Source of the DNA: Stenogyne calaminthoides
Taxonomy: Eukaryota > Streptophyta > Magnoliopsida > Lamiales > Lamiaceae
Assembly: GCA_037126765.1 (NCBI GenBank)
Contig: JBBCBC010000017.1
Location: 24,047,916-24,111,915, forward strand
DNA: 64,000 nt
Direction of reading: 5' to 3'
Below the pieces are notes generated by a model. It saw only the letters and a list, made by a program, of their open reading frames with translations, did no database searches and was not told the origin of the DNA. Shown one piece after another: positions 12,225 through 22,694 of this stretch. The position numbers and the translations under genes were made by a program. Each line of letters begins with the position of its first letter. Positions within the stretch are counted from its first letter, which is position 1.

Positions 12225-14323
12225 CTACATGAAAATAAATAATTTACCAACAACAAAGCCTTGCAACCAACTGCGAGTACATATAAGGGCTTCCACATGT
12301 TTCCCAAGAAGTCGACTCCTATACTTGTTAAGAACACGAGCACCAATGCTGAAAGCAGATTCAGAAGCTACTGTGGTGATTGAGATGCTAAGAATATCAC
12401 AAGCCATAACAGATAATGTTGGGAATTTGATTTTGTTGCTTTTCCAAAACTCCAACACATTCAGATTTGGATTGTATCTTGTTTCCATAATCGGATCATC
12501 CAAATACTGATCCAATTCAGATTTTTCAACATTAACATCGCTTGTTTGACTTTGCCAATCTTCCATAACCTAAAATAATAATAATAGACAATTAACAAAT
12601 GTATTTTGCAACTAAGGACATAATAATGAATTCATAAAGCAAAAAATAAAGATTAAGACTTACATAGATATCTTCTACTTGCATTTTTCCTTTTCCACCA
12701 AGTGTTGGTGTAGTCGAAATTGATGAATATGAAGAGCTTTGGTGACTACTTCCACTTGCATCATTCTTCAAGGACATCCATTTCACATAATCACCAAAAA
12801 GTTCTTGCATTTTACTTCTTACAAGATCAACCTTCACTTGACTTGTATTAGGATCAAGTTGAGTGTAATAATGCTTGATCATTCCTAATTTTCCTCGAGG
12901 ATCAAGCGCAACCCCCATTGCAAGCACTGTACTGTAACCACTCCAATACTTATCAAATTTTACTTGCATTTTCATAGCCATAGACTTAATGATGAGATCT
13001 TCACTCAAAACATTTGTTTTCAAGAAACATTCTATCTTCCATACTTGCATAAAATACAAATTGGAAGTAGGATAAGATGAACCAGAAATCAGATTTGTAA
13101 TCACAAAAAATGGGCGCAAGAACTCACACATTTTCTCTCCCCTTGCCCACTCTTCATTCGTTGGAGCAAACTTGAACCCTTGATCGTTCAATTGAAGCAA
13201 ACTAAAAAGCTCGCTTATATCTAATTGAACTTTCAAGCATAGTGTAAGTAGAATTCCATCTTGTGCATACATCCATGCATAAAACCAAATTTATCATCAA
13301 TACCACCAACTTGAGTCACACTTTCAAGAAAAATTTTTCATTATTCCTCCGAACTCTTAACATATTTGATACTTTGCCTAATCTTTTTAAAGCCTCATCG
13401 ACCCAATTATCAAAGCCCTCTTTAACTATAAGATTTAACACATGGGCACAACATCTCACGTGAAAAAAAACTCACCATTGCAAAGAAGACTATTCCAGTA
13501 AGGAAAGTCTTTCTTTCAAGTTGTCTTCACATATTATCATAAAGTGAAGCATTATCTAAAGTAAGAGAGAACACTTTTTTCTCAATTCCCCAATCTTTCA
13601 AGCAAGCAAACACCTTATTTGCCAATTCAAGCCCAGTATGTGGAGGCTCCATTCTACAAAAATTGATTATCTTGCTATTTAACTTCCAATTACGATCTAC
13701 AAAGTGTGCTGTCAAAGTAATGAAACCCTTTTGAAGACAAGCGGTCCAACAATCGATGTTAAACAAATTCTACCCGGACACTCGATCATCACACGTTTCA
13801 GTTTTTCTTTTTCAACATTATACAAGTTCAAGACATCAGTAGTAGCTGTTAATCTACCAAAATTTTTGATATCAGGATTCAAGTACTTGTGCAACTCTCT
13901 AACATATTTGTATTCAACAAAGGAAAGCGGAAGATCATGTGCAATAATTATCATACTAAACAATTCACGCACATGATTTTGATCAATACTCCTAGATCTT
14001 AGCTTCCCTTCACCATCTAACATTAAACCAACATCTTTATATTTTGGACTATTCACACAAACTTTAATATGACGGTTAAGTGTAGAAGTCCCATGACGGG
14101 AATCACGCCAAACATATTCTTTAGGACAATGATGGCATTTCACCTTACCATTAGGGAGTTTAGCAAAATGTGACCATACCTCGGAGGTCGTTGTTCTAAC
14201 CCTTTTTGATTTATTTTCTGTACCGTCACCAGCATTTATATTCTCAGCAGCAGGAGCTCTAGATTCTAAAATCTCCATATCATTGTCGGTGTCACTGTCA
14301 ATTAATTGCCCTTCAGATTCCAT
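12225..14323 (-). pseudogene. hAT transposase, BED zinc finger plus RNase H-like fold plus C-terminal dimerisation domain; frameshifted
   Basis: Cut-and-paste transposase. N-terminal piece (14323-13712, 203 aa): an acidic lead, then a BED finger with VWSHFAKL, KCHHCPKEY and HGTSTLNRHIKVC. A one-base loss near 13753-13757 shifts the frame; the next piece (13766-13527) has DCWTACLQKGF, TAHFVD and LTLDNAS, the family's first catalytic region. Around 13450 another frame shows VRCCAHVLNLIV. The central piece (13272-12664) and C-terminal piece (12569-12225) are joined by an intron and end in the dimerisation block: SELDQYLDDP, SITTVASESAFSIGARVL, VEALICTRSWLQGF. A stop follows GNNEKFF-like sequence near 13330. 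The type is the plant Tag1/RICESLEEPER-like hAT group by motif pattern. It is not functional without repair of at least three breaks. Confidence 0.9.
12570..12663 (-). other. Putative intron in the hAT transposase
   Basis: Minus-strand donor CTAT^GTAAGT at 12663 and acceptor TTATTTTAG^GTTATG at 12570. Removing 94 bp keeps the frame and joins the central region (ending VEDIY) to the C-terminal block starting VMEDW just ahead of SELDQYL. The T-rich acceptor tract and consensus donor make this convincing. Confidence 0.8.
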
Positions 14324-14911
14324 GCTGGCTGCTGCAATATATATTTAAACATATTTAGAAACATACATTAATTATTCATATAAAACAGAACAACTATGAT
14401 TTAAGTGAATATTGACTCAGAATCAGAGGTACAATTGGTCACGGTTAAAGGAGGCCTAAAAATCAACAGAGACCAAATAAGACAAAGTTAGCCCAGCTTG
14501 ACCATATTTCAGACTTTAAGGTTGCAGATGATGAGGAAAAGAAAAGTCAGGCCAACTAGAGATTCTAGAAGACTCTACCTGAATTGATTAGCTGACATTT
14601 GTTCTCAGCCAAGTATAACAGGAGAATCAACAGAAGCTTAGAAGTAAACATTCACTTTCCAGAAAGATCTTCAAGCTCAAATAATTCATTTCTTATGTTG
14701 GTTGATGATTAAATAAACTCTCCTCAACATCAAAATATTTCTAAATAACTTGATTTACAATAAAAAATAAAAATCTCAATAGCATTAAGGAGTGACTTAA
14801 GAGATACATATAATCCTACAAGATCTCGTGACTCGTAATCAATTAAATTAAACAAGACTATGGAAAATGCTAAATTATCTCAATAGCATTAGGAAACAAT
14901 ACCTTTTTAAA

Positions 14912-15275
14912 GGCGATGGCGCTGCGGAGATGGAGAAACGCAGCGATGGCGCTGCGGAGATGGAGAAACGCAGCGATGGAGAGGCGGCGATGGAGAGGCG
15001 GCGATGGAGAACCGCGACGATGGAGAGGCGGCGATGGAGAACCGAGACGATGGAGAGGCGGCGATGGAGAACCGCGACGATGGAGAACCGCGACGATGGA
15101 GAACCGCGACGATGGAGAACCGCGGCGATGGAGAGGCGGCGATGGAGAACCGCGACGATGGAGAACCGTGACGATGGAGAGGCGGCGATGGAGAACCGCG
15201 ACGATGGAGAACCGCGACGATGGAGAGGCGGCGATGGAGAGGCGACGATGGAGAACGGCGGAGATGGAGAATGGG
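14912..15275. repeat. GC-rich minisatellite upstream of the hAT transposase
   Basis: Tandem 14-bp (gatggagaggcggc) and 16-bp (gatggagaaccgcgac) units, often alternating as a 30-bp higher-order unit, about 24 in total. The leftmost part has a related longer unit with 'gctgcggagatggagaaacg'. Long frames on both strands (144-152 aa) come only from the repeat and are not called. It sits between the transposon's right end and the transposase start, where promoter and 5' UTR should be. Confidence 0.9.
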
Positions 15276-15693
15276 CTGGCTGGAAGTGGAGGATGGCTGC
15301 GCAAGGAGGGATAAGGGATTTCTAATTTCTAACCTAATCGGCAAACGCACGGTAAATGACTAAATGTAAGTTTTTATTAATATAAATATTATATTAATAT
15401 AAACTAAGCTAAGCGGCTAAACGGGCTGGCTTGATTAACTCATGACTGGCTGGATTAACACGCTGGCTACTACCGTTTAGCCCATGGTTAATCGGTCCGG
15501 GCCAAAAAAGCCCGATTTTAAACGGGCCTCCATTTGCTCGGCCCTAACCCTGCATATAATAGGTTTAAACGGGCCGGCCCGTTTAGCCCGACCCGGATTA
15601 ACAATGCTACATATAACCCCCACACGCACACACTATTAAGAGTTATGCTAAATACACACTTTTGACTTGTGAGGTGACGTTATTTTGTACCCG

Positions 15694-15832
15694 TGTCGCG
15701 CCCGCCGCTCGACAGGACTAAGCTGTGTCGTGCGGTCCATGCGACACAAATGTTTTTTTTTATTTTTTTTTATTTTCTGGTGTCGCGCCCTCCGCGCGAC
15801 AGGAAATGCTTTGTCGCGCCCTACGCGCGACA
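15694..15832. repeat. Cluster of four short hairpins
   Basis: Stem pairs: tgtcg at 15694 with cgaca near 15710-15714; tgtgtcg/cgacaca at 15724-15748; tgtcgcg/cgcgaca at 15781-15801; tgtcgcg/cgcgaca at 15812-15832. Loops are 7-11 bases. The last copy abuts the truncated left end of the LARD LTR. Confidence 0.75.
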
Positions 15833-16616
15833 GGATTTGAATGTGGCTATCGATTCTAGTAACACAAACAAGTAATTAATTGTACGAAAAGACTGCGAGA
15901 ATAACTCTTAAGTTCTTCCCTTAAATTTGGTATTTGTATAGATGATGAGAGAAATGAGAGCAAGATTGGGAGGATCCAAGTCCTCTACAATGAGGGGTGT
16001 GGTCCTCTATTTATAGAGGACCAACCCTAAAAGCTAAAATACTATTCTATTCATCTTGACCCTTTATCGTAGGGTTTTATTACAACCGTTGATCTAAACA
16101 GTAAAACATTATCTATTTTATATATATTTTACATCAAATGCTCTTGTCATGTCTCGTAAAGTAGACGTCGGTTCCTGACTTAGCCAGATTATCTTCTCGT
16201 GCTGTTCTTGTCGGCTTTACTCGTGGAGCGACCTCGGCGGAGGTCGCCCGCAGAGCGACCTCGGGGGAGGTCGCCCGCTCAGATAGTATTTACTACTCTC
16301 TTTCCGACCTCGCCTATGGGTCGTCCTCGAGGGAGGTCGCTCGGTAAGGTGAGGTTGGTTCTCTGTCGGGTTGGGTCGATCCGGGCCTAGGTGGGCCCTG
16401 CTGACGTGTCGGATACGGACACATTTCCAGTTTGATTTGTGCTACAACAATAGCCCCCAAGGTCGGGCTTTGACTTTGTTCGGAGCTCGATCTTGATCCA
16501 TACCTTCGATGCGTCTGCGGTTATCATGTTTGCCCCCGAGCATGATCGGATGTCATATAAGGTCTTGATGGTTCAGAATGAGCCCCCGGGTTGAGGATTT
16601 TCCTACGCTCATCGTC

Positions 16617-17060
16617 AATTTTGTGTGTGCTCGTACTACGAGGTGAGCCCCTTTGTACGAGTCTTTTTTCAGGCTTTCGTACTCGGCGACCTCTATGTCT
16701 GAAGTCTTTTTTTTTCTTTCGTACTCGGCGAGCCTCTCAGACGAAGTCTTTTACGTGCTCAGTACTCCGAGGCTAGCCTCTCTCAGTCTGAGTCTCTTCC
16801 TGTCTTTCGTACTCAGGGTGAGCCTCTGTCTGAGTCTTTTTCAGGCTTTCGTACTCGGCGAGCCTCTCTGTTAGTCTTTTTGTGCTCGTACTCGAGGGTG
16901 AACCTCTTTGTCTGAGTTTTTTTCAATCTTTCGTACTCAGGGTTAACCTCTCTGTCTGAGAGTCTATTCTGTCTTTCGTGCTCAGGTGAACCTCTTTGTG
17001 CGAGTATTTTTTGTGCTTGTACTCCAAGCTGAACCTCTCTGTACAAGTCTTTTTCATGGT
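16617..17060. repeat. LARD LTR tandem array 1 (about 45-50 bp unit)
   Basis: Irregular units around 'tttcgtactcggcgagcctc' followed by 'tctgtctgagtctttttc', about 9 copies with indels. The truncated LTR copy at 22695-23603 ends inside this same array, which shows that the arrays belong to the LTR. Confidence 0.8.
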
Positions 17061-17079
17061 TCGTTGAGAATTTTATTAA

Positions 17080-17240
17080 TTACTCATTGAGAGACGGGGC
17101 TCGTCGAGAGTTTTTTTGGTTGCTCGTCGAGAGACGGGGCTCGTCGAGAGTCTTTTTGGTTGCTCGTCGAGAGACGGGGCTCGTCGAGAGTTTTTTTGGT
17201 TACTCGTCGAGAGACGAGGCTCGTCGAGAGTCTTTTATGT
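17080..17240. repeat. LARD LTR tandem array 2 (40 bp unit)
   Basis: Four near-identical 40-bp units, each containing 'gctcgtcgagagacggggc' then 'tcgtcgagagtttttttggt'. Confidence 0.85.
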
Positions 17241-17334
17241 TGCTTGTCGTCGACCATTTTTGGCCGAGCTATTTGCGATTTTTATTGGCTTGCGACCTTA
17301 TTTGTCTTAGGAATTTTTTGTTTGGCCGACTTTG

Positions 17335-17690
17335 ATATGGCATGCAATCGAGGTCATCTTATAGATGGCATGCGACCGAGGTAGTCTCATAGATGGTATG
17401 CGACCGAGGTCGTCTTTGATATGGCATGCGACCGAGGTCTTCTTTGATATGGCATGCAACCGAGGTCGTCTTATCGATGGTATGCGATCGAGGTCATCTT
17501 ATAGATGGTATACGACCGAGGTCGACTTAGATAGGGTATGCGACCGAGGTCGACTTAGATAGGGTATGAGACCGAGGTCGACTTAGATAGGGTATGAGAC
17601 CGAGGTCGACTTAGATAGGGTATGTGACCGAGGTTGACTTAGATAGGGTATGCGACCGAGGTCGACTTAGATAGGGTACGCGACATGATT
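17335..17690. repeat. LARD LTR tandem array 3 (28 bp unit)
   Basis: About 12-13 units around 'gtatgcgaccgaggtcgact' plus 'tagatagg'. The left units carry 'catgcgaccgaggtcgtctt' variants, the right ones are more uniform. Confidence 0.85.
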
Positions 17691-17817
17691 GTCTTTAATC
17701 ATTCTTGGCTTTAATCGACTTTAGATATTTTTCATTTGTGAATCTATTTAAACCCGAACTCGTGAGAGGTTGGGGACCGATCCCCAAGTTAAATAAATGT
17801 AAAAAAGATGGCATCTT

Positions 17818-18220
17818 GACGTAATAGCCCTCACACGTTCTTGGGTTAGCCGACTTAGACTGGGTATGCGACATACTAGCCTTCATATGTTCTTGGCTTA
17901 GCCGACATAGACTGGTATGCGACATACTAGCCTTCATGTGTTCTTGGCTTAGCCGACTTAGACTGGGTATGCGACATACTAGCCTTCACGTGTTCTTGGC
18001 TTAGCCGACTTAGACTGGGTATGCGACATACTAGCCTTCGCGTGTTCTTGGCTTAGCCGACTTAGACTAGGTATGCGACAAACTAGCCTTCATGTGTTCT
18101 TGGCTTAGCCGACTTAGACTGGGTATGCGACATACTAGCCTTCATCTGTTCTTGGCTTAGCCGCCTTATACTGGGTATGCGACATACTAGCCTTCATGTG
18201 TTCTTGGCTTAGCCGACTTA
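17818..18220. repeat. LARD LTR tandem array 4 (52 bp unit)
   Basis: Seven to eight units with 'ttcttggcttagccgactta', 'gactgggtatgcgacatact' and 'agccttcatgtg'. The array is bracketed by a duplicated segment of about 80 bp (17725-17805 and 18225-18300) containing 'cgaactcgtgagaggt' and 'ggggaccgatccccaag' variants. Confidence 0.85.
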
Positions 18221-18304
18221 GACTTTTTCATTTGCGAATCTATTTCTGACCGAACTCGTGAGAGGTCGGGGACCAGTCCCCCAAGTTCGTAAATGTAAAA
18301 AGTA

Positions 18305-20335
18305 GGTCTTCGAGGAGGGCTCATTGGGGAGAGCCTGATGGGGACGTGCTCGGGATGAGCAGATCGTAGAAGAGGGCTCGTCGGAGAGAGCTTGATGGGA
18401 ACGTGCTCAAGATGAGCAGATCGTCGGAGAGAGCCTAATGGAAATGTGCTCGAGATGAGCAGATCGTCGAGGAGGGCTCGTCGGAGAGAGCCTGATGGGA
18501 ACGTGCTCAAGATGAGCAGATCATTGAAGAGGGCTCGTCGGAAAGAGCCTGATGGAGACGTGCTCGAGATGAGCAGATCATCGAAGAGGGCTCGTCGGAG
18601 AGAGCCTGATGGAGACGTGCTCGAGATGAGCAGATCGTCGAGGAGGGCTCATAGGGGAGAGCCTAATGGAGACGTGCTCGAGATGAGCAGATCGTCAAGG
18701 AGGGCTCGTCGAAGAGAGCCTGATGAAGACGTGCTCGAGATGAGCAGATCGTCGAGGAGGGCTCGTCGGGGAGAGCCTAATTGAGACGTGCTCGAGATGA
18801 GCAGATTGTCGAGGAGGGCTCGTCGGAGAGAGCCTGATAGAGACGTGCTCAAGATGAGCAGATCGTCGAGGAGGTCTCGTCGGAGAGAGCCTGATGGAGA
18901 CGTGCTCAAGATGAGCAGATCGTCGAAGAGGGCTCGTCGGAGGGAGCCTGATGGAGACGTGCTTGGGATGAGCAGATCATCGAAGAGGGCTTGTCGAAGA
19001 GAGCCTAATGGAGACGTGCTCGAGATGAGCAGATCGTCGAGGAGGGCTCGTCGGAGAGAGCCTGATGGAGACGTGCTCGAGATGAGCAAATCGTTGAGGA
19101 GGGCTCGTCGGAGAGAGCCTAGTGGAGACGTGCTCGAGATGAGCAAATCGTCGAGGAGGGCTCATCGGAGAGAGCCTAGTGGAGACGTGCTCGAGATGAG
19201 CAGATCGTCGAGGAGGGCTCGTCGGAGAGAGCCTGATGGAGACGTGCTCGGGATGAGCAGATCGTCGAAGAGGGCTTGTCGGAGAGAGCCTAATGGAGAT
19301 GTGCTCGAGATGAGCAGATCGTCGAGGGGGGCTCGTCGGAGAGAGCGTGATGGAGACGTGCTCGAGATGTGCAGATAGTCGTGGAGGGCTCATCGGAGAG
19401 AGCCTGATGGAGACGTGCTCGAGATGAGCAGATCATCAAGGAGGGTTCGTAGGGGAGAGCCTAATGGAGATGTGCTCGAGATGAGCAGATCGTCGAGGAG
19501 GGCTCGTCGGAGAGAGCCCAATGGAGACGTGCTCGAGATGAGCAGATCGTCGAGGAGGGCTGGTAGGGGAGAGCCTAATGGAGACGTGCTTGAGATGAGC
19601 AGACCGTCGAGGAGGGCTAGTCGGAGAGAGCCTGATTGGAACGTGCTCAACATGAGCAGATCGTCGAAGAGGGCTCGTAGGGGAGAGCCTAATGGAGACA
19701 TGCTCGAGATGAGCAGATCGTCTAGGTGAGCTCGTCGGAGATTGCCTAATGGAGACGTGCTCGAGATGAGCAGATCGTCCAGGAGGGCTTGTCGGAGAGA
19801 GCCTGATGGAGACGTGCTCGAGATGAGCAGATCGTCGAGGGGGGATGGAGACGTGCTCGAGATGAGCAGATCGTCGAGGAGGGGATGGAGACGTGCTCGA
19901 GATGAGCAGATCGTCGAGGAGGGCTCGTCGGAGAGAGCCTGATGGAGACGTGCTCGAGATGAGGAGATCGTCGAGGAGGGCTCGTCGGAGAGAGCCTAAT
20001 TGAGATGTGCTCGGGATGAGCAGATCGTCGAGGAGGGCTCGTCGGAGAGAGCCTAATGGAGACATGCTCGGGATGAGCAGATCGTCGAAGAGGGCTCGTC
20101 GGAGAGAGCCAAATGGAGACGTGCTCGAGATGAGCAGATCATCGAGGAGGGCTCATTGGAGAGAGCCTGATGGAGACGTGCTCGGGATGAGCAGATCGTC
20201 AAAGAGGGCTTGTCAGAGAGAGCCTGATGGAGATGTGCTCAAGATGAGCAGATCGTCGAAGAGGGCTCGTCGGAGAGAGCCTGATAGGAACATTTTCAAG
20301 ATGAGCAGGTCGTCAAGGGGAGCTCATGAGAGAGA
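18305..20335. repeat. LARD LTR tandem array 5 (57 bp unit, about 36 copies)
   Basis: The unit runs gatggagacgtgctcgagat, gagcagatcgtcgaggaggg, ctcgtcggagagagcct. Units differ by scattered substitutions, and a few are shortened near 19840-19900. Because 57 is a multiple of three, several frames stay open on both strands and give 19-residue periodic pseudo-proteins such as MSRSSRRARRREPDGDVLE. I do not regard these as genes. Confidence 0.95.
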
Positions 20336-21045
20336 GCTCGGGAGTATGTTGACATGAATGGGCAAATGATTGCCAGTAGTTTCTTTGAGTTGCCTTCGGG
20401 GCTCTGGGTGCCCGTATAAGATTTTTTTTGTTTCAACTATAGTGTATATTTCCATGATAATCATACCAATGTGCACCGTTGCATAACGTCAATCATGTAA
20501 GGTGATTCTGACTTGTGGGTACCCCTATTCGCATTTCCCTCGATCTTTGAGGTTTTTTCAATGCGGGGGTCATGAGCAATTTCCTCGCAAGAAATAAGCA
20601 AATCGATTAATATCTCGTTACCTTTATTCAATATTGGATAGTTAATAAACTAAACATGTCAAGCATTTAGAGGTCGCATGCATGATTTGCAAAGATCAAG
20701 GATATAAACGCAAATCACCATTATTCTCGCGTATGAAAATTATCATCAAATATATTTACTTCATTTCAAGATTTTTCTTATGACATGTTCAATTGTCAAT
20801 GCTTTGATCTAGTGAGCAATTTCTCAAAGGAGAGTGATGATAACTATGGTTCTTTTTTAGGCATTTCATCAAGCAAGTGGTATATGCGATATTATACACT
20901 AATTTGAGATATGAATATTCATGTATGATGTTAAATTTGATGATTTGATGATTTGATAATTTGAGTATCTACGAGTATCTATGCCCCCGTCTTTTAATGT
21001 ATATGAAAATATGCGAGGTGCTTGAGCAATTTACTTTACCGTGCA

Positions 21046-22680
21046 TCTGCCCCTTTTTTTTTATTTTTTATAGATTGGGCCGAAATATTATTAGTAATTA
21101 ATAAATCTGGCCCAAACTTTATTCAGCAGAAGCCCAACTATTAACTTAATCAGAAAAAGGGATCTTGGGCCCAAATATTCTTAAGACAAAAACCTGGGCC
21201 CCAATGTTAATTTAGAACCCGGGCCAAACAACTTATAAAATTTGGGCCCAACCACTAAAATTAGGTCAAGCCCATCAAATGTGCAGCTCAAATCCAAACT
21301 TCTTGCGTACGCCTCGAAGGACAGAAAAGCGGCGCCTGAAATCTGATGTCGGTGTGGAAATGCGGTGGAGCGGGGGTGACGGCGACGCCGGCGCGGTGGC
21401 GCTCGCTGGCGGAGCTCTACAGACCTTGTGCGGTGGTCGGATTTTGGCGGAGAAAGGAGATGAGCAAATGTTGGAGGTAAACGTGTCGGAGTTGCCGGGG
21501 AAGGCGAGCGTATCAATGGTGGTATTCTGATGTTGGTTCCGGCTGTCAAAGCTGACATTGATGCTGGTGCGGCGGCTTCAGGCGGCACCACAATTTTTGA
21601 CTCGACGATCTCGACGAGTGGCGTCGAGTCGGTGGTGGCTTGTGGTTGCTCTGCTTCAGTTGACGAAGATGGTGATGGAGGCGGTGGCCCTCGGTTGGGC
21701 TCGAAGCTGTAGTGGCGGAGGCAGCGGACTTCCGTATTACAGAGCCACGGTGGTGCGGCTCCTTCCGGTTGTGTGACGGTACCGCAGGGAATCCGGCGAC
21801 GCGGTGCAGCAGAGCTAGCTGTGAGAAGGAGCGGCGCGCGGCGGTATTGTAGGGATCCCGGCGAGGCGGTGGTTCTGGAATTCACCAATTTCTGGCCGTG
21901 GCAAGAAATGGGAGCTTCATGGGGGCTATTGGCTCGAAGCTATGGTAAGACATTTGTAACATTTCTGGTTTTAAGTGTGTGGGCATAATGTAGTGTTGGT
22001 TTAGGACTTTTGGTGAGAATTTTGATGAAGGGGTTAATTGAGGCCTTAAATCACATGAGGGTTGTGTGTGGAAAGCTCTGATCTGGAATTTGAAGGCCAG
22101 TAGAGGAAAGAGTGGGGTGTGTATGGGTGGGGTGTGTATGGTGTTTGTTTTTTGATGGCGCAGAGTGGACGAAAACAATGGATGTTTCATGTTGGGATGA
22201 CCAATGATGTTGGCATGATGTTTCAGTAGGTGGTGGAATAAGTTCCTTTCACTTTTCAAGGTTCGGAGCTCGATTCCTGTTTTTAGAGGTTTTTTGTATT
22301 TGATTATTTGGTTGGGTTTGCAGAAAATAGAGATGGGGTTTGGAATTTTTCTGGGTTTTTGGATTTTTTGCCTGATGATGTATGCGCATTTTTTCAGATA
22401 TTAAAATGCCATTGAGGTTTTGAAGTTTGAGGATTCATGTTTGCAGACATGAAGATTTTAAGGTTCAAGTTATAAACCTTGAGGGTTTGAAGATGTGGGT
22501 GAATTTTTATTTGAAGGTTTGAAGATTTGAAGATGGAGCATGAAGATTTGAAGATTTTTAGGTGTTTTTGATGAATAGTAAGTGTTCATCAAGATTTTCT
22601 TGAAGATTTGAAGATGAAGATGAAAAGTTCTTGAGGATACTCCAATGAGAAATATAGTTTGATTGTTAAAGAGTATCATT
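21046..22680 (-). other. Internal region of the LARD-like element
   Basis: It begins after the primer site with repeated 'atcttcaaatcttca' motifs on the minus strand (22470-22650). A GC-rich middle (21290-21890) holds a 235-aa minus-strand frame (21888-21181) rich in Pro, Ser, Arg and Ala, with no recognisable domain. It ends in AT-rich DNA with several gggccca motifs and the purine tract at about 21046-21069. The GC-rich frame could be a captured host exon or chance. No retroviral domain is visible. Confidence 0.45.
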
Positions 22681-22692
22681 CTTCTAGCGCCA
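22681..22692 (-). other. Candidate primer-binding site of the LARD-like element
   Basis: Minus-strand TGGCGCTAGAAG lies two bases inside the LTR end CAACA. It starts TGG, as required for pairing with a tRNA CCA end, and differs from the Met-tRNA site of the copia elements. The tRNA is not assigned. Confidence 0.6.
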
Positions 22693-22694
22693 AT

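Larger units (their letters stand above)
11716..15609 (-). mobile_element. hAT DNA transposon, full length with 8-bp target duplication
   Basis: The element is bounded by the perfect direct repeat CATATAAC (11708-11715 and 15610-15617), the 8-bp duplication expected of hAT. Its imperfect terminal inverted repeats are CAGTAATGTTAA at the left and TAGCATTGTTAA (minus strand) at the right. Subterminal copies of 'aaacggg' and 'cccgttt' cluster in the outer 150-200 bp of both ends, like hAT transposase-binding motifs. The transposase is on the minus strand (14323-12225). A GC-rich minisatellite lies between the right end and the gene start. The gene is disrupted, so the element is non-autonomous now, but the ends look usable. 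Confidence 0.92.
15836..21045 (-). repeat. 3' LTR of the LARD-like element, containing five tandem arrays
   Basis: The left 780 bp (15836-16616) matches 22720-23480 and 23632-23880 closely and carries R-U5 with the minus-strand TATA element near 16005-16015. The first about 25 bp present in the other copies (tgttgtgtactaaaatatcg...) are missing. From 16617 to 20335 the sequence is a succession of unrelated arrays with 45-50, 40, 28, 52 and 57-bp units. 20340-21045 is unique AT-rich DNA leading to the proposed LTR start. Confidence 0.6.

Noticed and set aside
14867..15350. Four overlapping frames of 132-152 aa over the hAT minisatellite
   Set aside because: Open on both strands only because of the 14/16-bp GC-rich units; composition is purely repeat-derived.
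17335..20335. Possible CRISPR-like array
   Set aside because: Direct repeats are contiguous with no unique spacers, no cas genes are present, and the sequence is clearly plant nuclear.
18446..20357. Several Arg/Ser-rich frames of 100-209 aa on both strands
   Set aside because: They are pure translations of the 57-bp array, whose length is a multiple of three, with exact 19-residue periodicity and no promoter or unique sequence.
21181..21888. 235-aa Pro/Arg/Ser-rich frame as a real host gene
   Set aside because: No domain, low-complexity composition in a GC-rich block, other strand also open; recorded only as part of the LARD internal region.
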